Translations under genes and position numbers: made by a program | NCBI RefSeq assembly: GCF_024139115.2 | Contig: NC_085141.1 | Span: forward strand, 170,078,994 to 170,142,993 | Direction: 5' to 3' | Length of the DNA: 64,000 bases | DNA from: Armigeres subalbatus | Taxonomy: Eukaryota > Arthropoda > Insecta > Diptera > Culicidae | The notes under the pieces: model-generated | What the model was told of the DNA's origin: nothing | Databases searched by the model: none | What the model saw: the letters and a program-made list of their open reading frames with translations, nothing else | Part shown: one piece after another, positions 49,119-60,607 of the stretch | How the letters are laid out: each line of letters begins with the position of its first letter | How positions within the stretch are numbered: position 1 is the first letter of the stretch

Positions 49119-50550
49119 GTGGATTAATCTGTTTTTTTTTATTGTTACCATTTTGTAAGCTAAAGTTCGATTAGAAAGTTCAAATCGAGATTCTCGCATC
49201 TAATTGGTGAATGAAAGTAAGTGGGTACATCAACGATCACGATTTACCGGGTTTAGCATTTTTTTTTCAATATTATCAGTATAGCCAGGTAAATACAGCT
49301 CGTGATATGATTAACTGTACAAGCCATAACTGATTAGTTATCACGATCAGAAGTTGAGAATAACCGTGCGCCATCGGTGATGTAATTGATAACCCGACAC
49401 TAGTGCACTGTCATTATAGCATTTCTGAGAACTAGGTACAGATTTTATTTTCTCATAGTTCAACATATAATCGAAAATAGACGTTTTTGTGTTTGTAGAC
49501 ATTTATTTGCTGGGTACCATAGTTCAAAAGTAAATTGATTTGTATCAGGGTAGTAGTATAGGGCGCCCCACCCCACGTTCCTGGTTGAATTTAAGAAAAT
49601 TATAACTATAGGTATAGTTAAAAATCAGTTGGCATGGTACTTATTTAATGTTTGTAAAACTTTCATATTATGCTGGAAAGATTAGAATATTACACAATGA
49701 AAGTAAAAGCAAAACTCGAAAAGCTAGTGATAGGATCTAATTCTCAATGTTTAAAATCAAAATTATCAAATGATTGAACCTTTCATGGTATCCGCAATAC
49801 TAGTTGGATGAATCTATTTTTTTTATCTTATCGGGCTCTCGCTGAAAGTTCTTATAAACATGAACACATGGTGCAACCAACCCGTGAGCAACTTGACGGC
49901 TCCAGTACATTGTCAGTGTACCCTACGTGGTTTGTTGCTGGAACCCGAGAACAATTTAACATCTGCAGTACAGTGTCACTGAACCCCGATATTTTGGTTC
50001 AATAAGTTTAATTGGTTCTGTCAAACTTGTGATTATCTGAATCATTTTATGAAAAGAGTGAAAACAAAGGTGATATCTAGTACAAATTACCGTGACAAAA
50101 ATCATTCCAAACTAGAATTAATATTAGGAAAGAGGTGGTAGCTGATGACCCTAAGATGACCAGCTGAAAGTTGAAGGAGTGATTGCAAAAAAAAAACAAA
50201 TGGCGAAAATTTTACCAACGGTTCATTTTTATCGATAGCGCTTAAATGTCGCATAACTTGGGCATTTATAAGGATTTCGCAGCAAATGGGTGATTCATCC
50301 TTTTCATTTTTAATTTATAATAAACCCCCGCGAAATGTTTCTCTAGTTAATCCGATTGTCAAATACATATAACTGAACCAAAATAAACCCACAACCATTT
50401 AAAAACAGACAGGATAATATATTTAAATGAGTTTTTGTACTTTTTATTCTGGAAAAAATAAAATAGCGCATCGATTTAAGTACTTTCCAAAACTATCCTT
50501 CGTTAAGAAATTACCACGAACAAATCATGTTTTATTTTGATCCAAATGTA
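49119..50550. other. No gene seen
   Basis: AT-rich sequence. The open frame 49808-50005 has no recognisable feature. Confidence 0.5.
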
Positions 50551-50558
50551 AAGTGTGT

Positions 50559-50942
50559 GTGCCCTCCTTAGCCGTGCGGTATGACGCGCGGCTATAAAGC
50601 AAGACCATGCTGAGGGTGGCTGGGTTCGATTCCCGGTGCCGGTCTAGGCAATTTTCGGATTGGAAATTGTCTCGACTTCTCTGGGCATAAAAGTATCATC
50701 GTGTTAGCCTCATGATATACGAATACAAAAATGGTAACCTGGCTTAGAAACCTCGCAGGTAATAACTGTAGAAGTGCTTAATGAACACTAAGCTCCCAAT
50801 CAGCACAAGTCAGACAAAAATGGTTGCAGCAACTTGAGTGTGACCAAATCAAGTCACATATCAGTTGCAATAACCTTTGCCGAACTTGCGTGCTGCTAGG
50901 GCTGCGAGGCGACTCTGTCCCAGTGTGGGGATGTAATGCCAA

Positions 50943-50973
<31 letters not shown>

Positions 50974-51042
50974 AAGAAGAAGAAGAAGAAGAAGAAGAAG
51001 AAGAAGAAGAAGAAGAAGAAGAAGAAGAAGAAGAAGAAGAAG

Positions 51043-51073
<31 letters not shown>

Positions 51074-51074
51074 G
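50559..51074 (+). mobile_element. Feilai-like SINE with long (AAG)n tail
   Basis: Feilai head and body with an approximate 8-bp duplication, AAGTGTGT, at 50551-50558 and 51075-51082. Compared with the 34.6 kb copy it has about 100 extra bases near 50796-50895, before the shared GATGTAATGCCA end. It ends in 43 AAG units. Confidence 0.78.
50944..51072 (+). repeat. Perfect (AAG)43 microsatellite
   Basis: 129 nt of uninterrupted AAG forming the tail of the SINE. It creates artefactual poly-Lys, poly-Arg and poly-Leu frames. A perfect array this long is expected to vary in length among individuals. Confidence 0.97.
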
Positions 51075-51220
51075 AAGTGTGTTCCTGGGCGACTTCTTTG
51101 GGATTACATGAATTAAGAAATACAGCCAGGAGATACAATTGATAAGTCCTAACAGTGAATTTTCTTGAAAACTTCAACCGATTTTGTATTTTTCAAATCT
51201 ATCTTTTGATTTCAACACTA

Positions 51221-51374
51221 GGGGTCATTCAACAATAACGTCTAAAATTTAAGGGGCAGGGGGTCTAACATTTTGTGACAGTGTATACATTAGGTATACC
51301 AAAAATAGTAACAGAGGGGAAAGGAGGAATGAAAAACTTTGGAAAGTAGTAGACGTCATACTTGAATCACCTTA
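51221..51374. mobile_element. Small MITE with GGGGTCATTCAA-type ends
   Basis: The left AGGGGTCATTCAACAATAAC and the right end, with GACGTCATACTTGAATCACC, are imperfect inverted repeats. Confidence 0.5.
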
Positions 51375-52499
51375 CAATATTTTGAGGAGTACTGGAGTTT
51401 TTTGGAACAGTTTAATTAATAATTGATGCTGATTTAAATTTTATTGTCTCTACACCCAACCAGCGGATGGTAGTTTTTAAAACAGTTCTGCATAAGAACC
51501 TTACAGAAACTGTATAATAATTGGGCATATCAGGGCTGGTAGCGACCAAAGCTGCGCGAGCTCGAGCGGTTAGTTTTCTGGAAAACAGTCATCACAATTT
51601 GAAAAATAAAACACTTGAACAATTCTGATGTGACTTGCTTACTCCAAGTCCAAAATCCGTCCCTCTCCTTTATTTACAAAAACGTTATTTATAACTACTG
51701 GCTACAATTTTTTTGTTTACAATTTTTCTCTCATTTTCAATAATGTTGCAGAATGTTGCATGCTACCTACATTTACTCTCATGTGACATTCTGCTCCGAG
51801 AGCATTCGTACTCTCTAAATAAACAATTATTTAACAATTGAGCCAGCTACTATTTCTAGGCCAGCTTATTCGCCAAGTTTTGCTTATACTTAAATATCCG
51901 TTGTTTATTTTCAACAGCGGTTGCTATTTGATTAACATAAATGGACAGGTTCCAACCTGTTCAATCTTTCCTTTTGTTCGTTTATATGACATACTTTAAA
52001 AATAGAAGAAAAATGATGATTATTGCATAGCGTTTAGGGTCGCTACAAAGCCACTCAAAAAAGTGACTTTAGTGACCAAAGCTTACGAAAAAAGGGACCA
52101 AATAGTGACTTTCAGTTGCAGAAAAAGTGACCAAATAGTGAGTTCCAATTCCAGTTAAATGAGACGAAATCAAGCGTTTTTAAGTCGAAAAAGAATAATT
52201 TGTGGCGAAAAACATCTTTTGCTTACTACTCTTTTCTCTTAGAACAAACTCAGAAGAGAAACGAAAATCGTACACGCTAACTTTTGTCTACTCAGTGACT
52301 AAGTAAAATTGTATTGCTCTCTCTTTTAACCCCACGAAAAATTTTACTCAATATCAGTCAAAACCAATCAAAGTTTTACTCCACTGGAAGTGAGTGAAAT
52401 ATGGTTACCACTCATAACACCTGTTTGTCTTTCCCGAAAATGATTTATCGGCGAAAATCTGCGTGAATGAGCATTTTCTTCTCTTGAGAATGAGTGAAA

Positions 52500-52735
52500 A
52501 TTACGATCATTGGATTAGCTGAACACCTACTTTAGAAAGATGCAGAGAAATATACGATTTGTCACTGGTGCCACGGAAGTTTTTGTAATTTTTAGTGCGA
52601 CAGGAACAACAGTACGGATCGTTTTGGTAGACAACGAAACAGAAAAAAAAGCTTCATGTACAACGAGCCTGGGATTGAACGCTCGACCTCCTGCTTGTAA
52701 TGAGAACCATGCTCTCTGAACTTTTAAATTTTTCC
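52500..52735 (-). mobile_element. tRNA-headed SINE remnant
   Basis: The minus strand shows a B-box-like GCGTTCAATCCCAGGCTCG. The plus-strand left part (GAACACCTACTTTAGAAAGA) matches 9690-9760 (GGACACCTACTTAAGAAAGA). Both appear to be copies of one dispersed family. Ends are approximate. Confidence 0.5.
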
Positions 52736-53550
52736 CCCCTTCCGCAGATTTTTCGACTTGCTGTGCGTATTCATGAACGATTTTTGCTATGGAATTCGAC
52801 ACCGCATGCAATCTTCAAAATTGGGGAGACTTGATCTCCTTTCTATAATACTAGTTTATTAGTGGACGCAGTAGCGCCCGTGGCAAGTGTTTTTTTTTTG
52901 TTTCAATACTCTACGAGGTGAACCAGTCCAGGGCCGAAAACCTCATTAATAAAGATATTAATAATTAATTGTTTCAATATAAACGGTTCATTAATTCATG
53001 CATTAAAAAAAAATCAAAATTTTCAACCTCCGTTGTCTGTGATTTTTTCCATCAAATGCTGTGTCTGGTTGTCTAAGGTTGTCACTGGTTTTGTGTGACA
53101 AAGGTGACAAAAAGAATTGAAGTGTCAAATATTTTATTTTTGTGAGAATTTCCCCGCGTGCTGCTTGTGGTTGGCTGGTCACCGGACAGACAAACAGGGC
53201 TATTTTATATAGCATCTACTCAATAAATAATTTTTACAGCAAACCCTTCATTACATCTGTCCAATTACAAAAAAATTGAGAACAAATTATATTTTCTCGA
53301 ATTTGTTAGACAAGATTTTTATATCATATTATATATGGATAACTAATGAGGGATCAAGTCTCCTCAAATTGAGGCAACAACTCAAAATCCAAAAATCCTG
53401 AAATTGTGGTGGAGTGTTGGCATTTTTATCTCATCATTTTTGCTGTGAAAAAATGATAGCATTTGGTCATTTTCGGGAGAAGTTGTTCAAATTTTGCGTG
53501 GCTACTAAAAAACAACTTTAGGAGGAACAAAACACAATAAACCTAACCAA

Positions 53551-54168
53551 CTTATCATTTTATGTGAAGTTTACTTTCGACATTTTTTATGCTTTCTCCA
53601 GAAACTAAAACTAATATGCCGACCATTGCTGGCTATAGATCGAGAATCCATTGAAAATACGCAGAGATATGGCCATTTCCGTAAAAACGGTTCCGGAAAC
53701 ATGATGAAATGGTAACATATGGGAATAATGCGAATATGGGTATCTAACTTCATGGCTCTGCAAGACGATGATAACAGAATCATTTCCAGGATGATAGTGT
53801 CCACAGCCACACAGCAGATTCCAGGGACCTTCGAGGAGGGACCGGTTTTGTAACCATCTGGAACCATGCATACATGAGTGTAAAATTTCATGTTTTTCCA
53901 AGACGATGAATATAGAATCTATAATAAAGATACATTTTAAGGTCTGTAAGACTCTTTAGCCAATTTGTAACAGGTTCCGGGTGCTCTGTCAAAGTGACAT
54001 CTGTTCAGGGTGTATGGCCAATCCCGAACCATTTTCACGAAAATGGCCATATTTCTGCGTATATCTGACGGATTTTCAATCTGCAGTCAGCATTGAACGG
54101 CATATTAATTCTAGTTTCTGGAGAAAGCATAAAACATGATGAAAGTAAACGTCACATAAAATGACAAG
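53551..54168. mobile_element. 618-bp MITE with about 70-bp TIRs
   Basis: The left arm CTTATCATTTTATGTGA...TATGCTTTCTCCAGAAACTA is mirrored by TAGTTTCTGGAGAAAGCATA...TCACATAAAATGACAAG. A single related arm lies at 3580-3665. Subterminal sequences with ATGGCCAT are also inverted. Confidence 0.8.
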
Positions 54169-55178
54169 CAGAAGAAAAAATGCATTTTTAACACACCCTC
54201 GAGAAACCCGGAACATCTCCGGTGGTCAAAGGCCAAACTAAGGTTTCAGAAGAGGATAGAATACTAGAAGAGTGTCCGCGTCCGATGGTCCCAGTTTAAT
54301 CGAAATCGGATTATTTTACGCAAAGTTATGCTTATTTGAATTTCGCAAAAATTTTGCCTATCTCAACCTTTTTGTCTAACCCCTGTATATTCAAAATTTC
54401 AGGGAAATCAAAAAATACAAATATAAATCGACCTTCGATTTCACAGAGAATTGCTCAATAGAAAACCAACAAACGAGCTGCAGTTACATGACTTCATTTT
54501 TCTGAACTAGATAAGGTCAGGTTTCAAGTAATGCATTCTCTGTGTCGCGTAAAAAGTAAAATAGTTTGTTGAACATGGGTTCAAAATTGTTCATAGGCAG
54601 GTTCCTATTTATCATTAAAATAGTTTGCAACTCGCTGCCAAGCTTTATTTCTAGCACTCGCAGTATTTAGAACAGCTCATGCTGAAAAAAAAACACATCC
54701 TCTTGCAACTAGTTACACCAATAACTCTCCTAAGCGAACGTCCCTTAAACATAGTAAAAAATATACGGTCCGATCAATTTGGTATTTATCTTAATTATCT
54801 TTTGAAAATTAAACTTCATAGTTGAGTTCATTTTTGACCAAAATTTTAATTATAGACTTTTATATATTCTGAATCCTTGCTCAAAAATGCGTATTCTGAC
54901 AAAAAACACGACTTTTTTTGTGTTCGGAAATGTATGAATTTTGTTTTGTTTGTTTGAGAAACTACATATGTACACATACTTTAAGAAGCACAGCGTTGAA
55001 CTTAATTTTTAAATTACAAAAAAAACACAGTTGAAAAAAAACTATGAAAAGCTTTAATAGACCACTGATTGCCATTTTCGAACTGAAAGTGCCCTAGAAC
55101 GTTGAATTTTGCCAAAAACGATTGACTTCTATCGAAGAAAACGAAAGGTTTGATACCCATTTGTTCAAAAACAGTATA
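54169..55178. other. No gene seen; diverged foldback-arm relative at 54.48-54.74 kb
   Basis: 54480-54740 (CTGCAGTTACATGACTTCAT, CATTCTCTGTGTCGCG, TTGCAACTAGTTACACC) resembles parts of the foldback region at 19.8-20.5 kb. Nothing coding was seen. Confidence 0.4.
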
Positions 55179-55403
55179 CCGTCGTGCGGGGCTTCTTTTG
55201 ACTCCGGGGCTACTTTGGATTTTTGATTTTCTAGGAAAATTAAATTGAAAAAATATCAAATTTGTAACAGAAAGTTGCAATTCAACTATCAGCAAGACAT
55301 CCGAATGTTGATAATGGCCATTTGATAGAAATTCACGCTGTAAATCTTGTTTCAAAATGTCCAAAGTAGCCCCCGGTTTGTCAAAAGAAACCTCGCACGA
55401 CGG
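55179..55403. mobile_element. 225-bp MITE with ACCGTCGTGCG ends and TA flanks
   Basis: ACCGTCGTGCGGGGCTTCTT and the mirrored end ..AACCTCGCACGACGGT, flanked by TA on both sides. The arms match for about 45 bp, through GGGGCTACTTTGGA. Confidence 0.8.
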
Positions 55404-56727
55404 TATTGTCGTTTTCTCGGAATTGTGTAAAATGGATATATGATATACAGTTTCTCAAACAAATGATTCAAATGCAATTGCTTACTGTGTCAAGATGCAG
55501 AGGTAAGAAGCTATATTCGGATAGTTTCCATTATTTACGTTTATTCGTATTAATCGCAAAATCCCCATCAAAAGCAGCTTGGTGCGAGAAAATCGACTAA
55601 CGATGAGTGCTAAAAAGAATCGAGACTTTTCTGGGAAACATTATATTTTGGCCACAACTTTCTAGTCCATAGTCCGATCAAGACTAAATTCAATAGGAAA
55701 CAATGGGCAGGACTCTTCACCTCAATTTGTCGAACTAAATCGATTCGTATATATGACACTATGAGTCTTCGGACGCAACGGTATGTTTATTACATGCTAG
55801 AGCAACAATATGTGTCTCATAGACTATCTGTTCTTTTACCAATCTATTATTTAAATTTTGTGGTCGTAAGATTATCAGAATTGAATTTAGTTGAAACTGC
55901 TACAAGAACTCCCCCACCATACCATAGCGAAAGATTTTTTTTTTTTGATCTACTGTCGTCGATGGTGAACATTTCCAGGTGAACATCATATGGCATCATA
56001 CTCAACTCCAATCCGCTGATCATTTAATCCCACTTTTACGGTACTCCCCAAGTTTTTGGATGCTTTCTGCATTCGAAAGTTCATTAGCAAATAAGACTGG
56101 AGGAAATGACAATCTGTTTCACAAGATAAGCTCAAGCACAGAGGCACAAAAGTTGATACATGCTACCATACGGTTAAAGTTTGTACAACAGATATGACAT
56201 ATCAATAAACTTTACAACCTATATCAACAGCTGGAGCAGCAAATTAAGTAATTGACATACACAAGTACAAAGGGTGAAACCCCTTCCAACGGACCGTTTT
56301 ATGCACATTTTATACACAGACTGATTGATGTGTGAAATGTTTACCTTTCCGGGAATGGGATGAGGCGTCATAGATCCCGTCAATTGAGAATGTGGAATGA
56401 TGTTGTCATACCTGTAAATAAACAAAAAAAAGTAAGTAAGAAGCGATCATTAAAAAATATATTCGGTGCGATTACATCGACTATATTGTTCTTTCCAGTA
56501 TGAATACAAATAATGGTGAATACAAAATGATAAAGTAATACAAAATATCGAGGCTGTTACTGTGTAATGAATTTTGTGTACAGAGTAAATTTGTTTTGGT
56601 ACCCCATTATAAATTATAGCAGACCCAGAGCCGTAGCGTGCATTCCCGGCGCCCTTGATGAAATCTGTTTTGGGCGCCCCTCTCTTGCTAAAGAAAAAAA
56701 TCACAAATTTTTTAATTTTTTTTACAT
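55404..56727. other. No gene seen
   Basis: Mixed AT-rich sequence with frames under 75 codons. 56630-56690 has a GGCGCCC.. repeat-like pair just before the Jockey-like fragment. Confidence 0.4.
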
Positions 56728-57729
56728 TTCAATTACTATTGGGACTGGCAGAAAGGCTTTCGTTCGTGTTGATGCCTCACGGTCTAGGACTCTCAGCATT
56801 ACATCGGGTGTGCCCCAGGGCAGCGTGCTGGGACCTTTACTGTTTATCGTGTATATCAATGACTTGACCAACGGCCTTACCTCTGTAAAGCTTCTGTACG
56901 CTGACGACCTCAAAATTTTCAGAGTAATTCACTCTTTGCTTGATTGTGTTGCTCTACAATCTGAGATTGACGTACTCCGCCGTGGTGCGATGAAAACGGA
57001 ATGAGCGTGAATGTGGCGAAATGTAAAGTAATCACCTTCTACCGAATCATATCCCCAATAATGTACAGCTATACTTTTTCCGATGCTGCACTAGAGTGTG
57101 TTTCGTCGATTCGTGCCTTGGGCGTTACAATTGGCTCTAAATTGTGGTTCAACGAACATATGTCTGCAATAACGGCGAAGGCACTCGCAGTTTTTGGATT
57201 TCTTCGTAGGAAAGCAGCGCATTTCACCGATGTTTACACCTTGAAAACTCTGTATTGTGCACTAGTGAGGAGTATTTTAGAATATGCTGCCCCTATTTGG
57301 ACGCCGTACCATACGACCCAAGTGATTCGCATTGAACGAGTTCAAAAGCAGTTCATCCGTTTTGCACTTTGGCACCTACCGTGGAACGATCCAATGCACT
57401 TACCTGACTATAGAGCCCGATGTCAGCTAATCGACCTGGAACTACTCTCAACTAAACGTCTCAACTTCAGAAGACTTGTAGTGTATGACATCATCAATAG
57501 TAACATAGACTGTCCGGACTTGCTCGTGGATGTACAGTTGAGCATACCTAGCTATAGCCTGCGTCACGCTGATTTACTCGCTGTCCCAACCCACCAAACA
57601 ACGTACGGATACAATAATCCCTTTAGCTCTTGCCTGAGAGCTTTTAATAATGTTTGTAATTTGTTTGATTTTAATGTGTCCAAGTATTGTTTCAAATCTA
57701 GGATAAAGAAACTTAGAATCGATCCATAA
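56728..57729 (+). pseudogene. Jockey-like RT C-terminal half, one frame break
   Basis: Frame 1 runs to 57004 with SGVPQGSVLGPLLF and the catalytic YADD. Frame 2 starts at 57001 and runs 242 codons through the RT thumb (SIRALGVTIGSKLWFNEH) to TAG at about 57729. A single small indel near 57000 separates them. No start or N-terminal RT is present. Confidence 0.8.
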
Positions 57730-57755
57730 GACGAATAAACAATTAATTAATTAAA
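56728..57755 (+). mobile_element. 5'-truncated Jockey-like non-LTR retrotransposon
   Basis: Holds the second half of a reverse transcriptase and its C-terminal tail, then ATTAATTAATTAAATA. The 5' part is missing, as is common for target-primed insertions. Motifs GVPQGSVLGPLLF and LLYADDLKIF fit the Jockey/CR1 side of the tree rather than R1 or RTE. A small inverted-repeat element follows at once. Confidence 0.8.
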
Positions 57756-57756
57756 T

Positions 57757-57861
57757 ACACTGAGGTTGTATTTTATGCAGGTCGTAATTTACGCAACAAT
57801 TTTTACGCAGTTTTGATTTACGTGGAACGTATCCCTCGCGTAAAAACCGTCTTCAGTGTAA
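57757..57861. mobile_element. 105-bp MITE next to the Jockey-like 3' end
   Basis: TACACTGAGGTTGTATTTTA at the left, and a right end GCGTAAAAACCGTCTTCAGTGTA that pairs with it imperfectly. Confidence 0.5.
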
Positions 57862-58456
57862 ATGAGGAAAATATGCCAAGCTTCTAAATAGATTTTGTGT
57901 CAAAAGGCAAAATTTCAAAAAAAAATCCAGTGTTCGCCGATTATGTGAAGGAACAGTAAACCTTTACGTATATTATTCAAGTTCAGTACTTCACTCTCCG
58001 GCATCTTCAAATATTTGTTGGCAATTGAGTTGTAAAGAACTGGATTCCCTTACTTGAATTGATAAGCACCCGCTGTTATATTAAGTGTTAGTGTGCATTG
58101 ATTTGTTAGGCAGACATTATCGCTGGGCTCTTTAGTTCGCACAAAACAAACATTTAGTATAGATTGATATTTCAAAATGTATGAAGTTTTGCCAGAGCAG
58201 ACTGAAACAAATTTGTGGTGCTATCATTAAACACAAACCACAACAAAAGGTGACGAACGTATGCCAGCGGCAATTGCTATCAGAAGGCAAATAGCACCAT
58301 CCGCGGGGTACACATTCTGTTCTATAAATTATCCCTCAAATCAACTACATCTTCCAGAGTGAAAGCAGAATTCGAACAAGGTGGACGACCCTCCCAGCGA
58401 CAATATTATTTCCATATCCTACGCAGGAGGCTAATAATTTTCCCTTCCCATTTCAG
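57862..58456. other. Upstream region of the C/D/E locus
   Basis: No coding sequence. TATAAA at 58323, a donor-like AAGGTGGAC at about 58378 and the acceptor at 58456 allow a local non-coding exon and a 76-nt intron, as an alternative to the distant promoter at 43.9 kb. Confidence 0.35.
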
Positions 58457-58490
58457 GTCTTGAAGAGCTTCACTCAACTCTTTCTCCAAC
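58457..58490 (+). promoter_or_regulatory. 5' UTR start of the C/D/E locus after a spliced leader intron
   Basis: A clean 3' splice site, CCTTCCCATTTCAG, ends at 58456, 34 nt upstream of the ATG at 58491. It implies that the coding first exon starts inside the transcript and that a non-coding exon lies upstream. A possible local donor is AAG|GTGGAC near 58380. A TATAAA at 58323 is a possible local promoter but lacks a good initiator at the right distance. Confidence 0.5.
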
Positions 58491-60475
58491 ATGGAGGCAC
58501 TGCTCAACAGCCAGTGCGCAGCCCAAAGCCTTGGGCCAGCGAATCAGCTGTTTGCCATGCTGATCCAAACGATAATGGCAGCCCAGTGTAGCATTTCCCC
58601 GCCAGACATGTGGCCCAAGGATTATGGCCCGACAGCGCTGAACGAAGGTCTTCAAGAGTATGATTTCATAATTGTGGGAGCGGGATCGGCAGGATCCGTT
58701 GTGGCGAACAGACTATCTGAGAACCCAGACTGGAAGATTCTTTTACTGGAAGCTGGAGGAGATCCCCCTATTGAATCAGAGGTAACTATTTGTTTTGTCT
58801 TCAATGCACTGAAAATTTTCAAGAACTAACAATTTCTATGTTTCATTGCTGTCATCACTAACTTGGTACGTTGCATTATGTGGTGGTGGAATTTGATATC
58901 ATATTCGGGTAGGTCCCGGGGCTTTTTCTGCATACCCAAAAGACGCCCAAGGATTGGGAATATTATGCCGAAGTGTCCGAGAGAGCTAGCAGAGCAATGC
59001 CTAATGGCAGCTATTGGCCTCGGGCTAAGATGTTGGGTGGGTGCAGCTCGATGAACTTTATGCTGTATGTTAGAGGCAATAAGCGGGACTACAATAATTG
59101 GGCTGAAAGTGGATGCGTCGGTTGGAGCTGGCAGGACGTTTTAGAATATTTCAAGAAATTCGAAAGCAATCATCTTTTTGGAAATAATGAGTACCATTCG
59201 CTCGATGGTGAATTGAAAATTGGAAGCTTTAATAATGAAAGTGAGTTCACAGTGGTGTTTAGTGATGCTGCGGCTGAACTAGGTTTTAAGAAATTGAAAG
59301 ATGTTAATGAAAACAACTACATTGGAATGGTCGAGTTACAAGGTACCTTATATAATGGTAAAAGACAAAGCACTGCGAAAACTTTCTTGAGTCCAGTGAA
59401 TCGGCCGAATTTGCACGTGATAAAATATGCTCATGTTGTTAAGATCAAACTAGACAAGTTATCAGCTACTGAAATACAGTTCAAACTTAGGAATTCAAAA
59501 CTTTTGAGCGTCAAATCAAAAAAGGAAATTATTTTATCTGCAGGAGCAGTAAATACCCCACAAATTATGATGCTGTCCGGTATAGGACCAACAAATCACT
59601 TGAAGCGTCATGGAGTGCAAACAATCGTCGATTTGCCGGTTGGAAGAAATCTGCAAGATCATGTTATCGTTGCACACTTCATTGCTTTGAAACCTGGGAA
59701 AAGAAGAAATGATCTAAAAGAAGACTATTTGAAATACCTTTTTCAACAATCCGGTTCTTTCGCTGGTAACGGTGGTACTCATATCAGTTTATTTGTAAAT
59801 ATCGGGTCACGGGACAGCGAATATCCGAATATTCAGTTCCACTACCTTTTCTTCGAAAAAGGTGACAAATATCGCTTGCCTCAGTTCTTAAAGCTAATGA
59901 ACTATCGACAAGATATAGAATATGTGTTGAAGGAAGTTTGTGGCACAAATGACATAGCTGTGGCTTGGATAACGCTACTCAATCCCAAGTCAAAAGGACG
60001 TATCGAACTCAAGAGCGGAAATCCATTCGAGAAAGTTAGAATTTTTGCAAATTACTTGAAACACAAGGATGATGTAAAACTGTTGGTCAATGGGCTTAAG
60101 CTCCAACGTAAGTTTCTTAAAACTAAACCACTGAGAGCTCTGAATGCAACAGAAATACAGTTCGTGCTACCGGAATGCGACGAGTATTCAAGAGAATCGG
60201 ATGAATACATGGCGTGTTACGTAAGCTTCTTTTCGACTACGATTTATCATCCCGTTGGAACTTCCCGAATGGGTCCTGCGAATGACCGACGAGCTGTTGT
60301 AGATCCTCAACTCAAAGTGCGAGGCATCGACGGTTTACGGGTGGTTGATGCCAGTATTATGCCTAGCTTAGTTAGCGGAAATACAAATGCCCCTGCCATA
60401 ATGATTGGGGAGAAGGGAGCTGATCTCATCAAATTGGATTGGCTTTCGTTTGGTTCATCACATGTCGAGTTCTAA
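58491..60475 (+). CDS. GMC oxidoreductase C: shared first exon plus first catalytic exon
   Basis: Complete two-exon insect GMC enzyme. Exon 1 is 58491-58781 (97 codons, donor GAG|GTAACT) and the catalytic exon is 58913-60475 (acceptor GGGTAG, stop TAA), in phase 0, giving 617 aa. Exon 1 carries a hydrophobic secretory-type segment (about 20-32) and FAD-binding GAGSAG at 63-68, then LLLEAGGDP. The catalytic exon has [14 protein letters not shown] (signature 1), [13 protein letters not shown] (signature 2), His in TIYHPVGT (about 543) and Asn in NTNAP (about 589), so it should be active. The acceptor's pyrimidine tract is weak. The intron position (after IESE) differs from A and B. C, D and E resemble each other more than A or B in the 350-450 region, so they look like tandem duplicates. 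No AATAAA lies between this stop and the next catalytic exon. Confidence 0.94.
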
Positions 60476-60607
60476 CCAAGCACCTCAAAAAGATAACAAC
60501 GTGTAAAAGTTTGTGTGCATTTTCGTTGTAGTTTCGAGTTCCGAGGTATAATTTATTATAGTTCAATTTATCTTCTATCAACATTGATATGATTTATTGT
60601 CTTTCAG

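Noticed and set aside
50824..51177. Poly-Lys, poly-Arg and poly-Leu open frames
   Set aside because: They are translations of the (AAG)43 microsatellite and do not encode a protein.
58323..58350. TATAAA as the promoter of the C/D/E locus
   Set aside because: No initiator of the TCAGT type at the expected distance and no DPE; kept only as an alternative.
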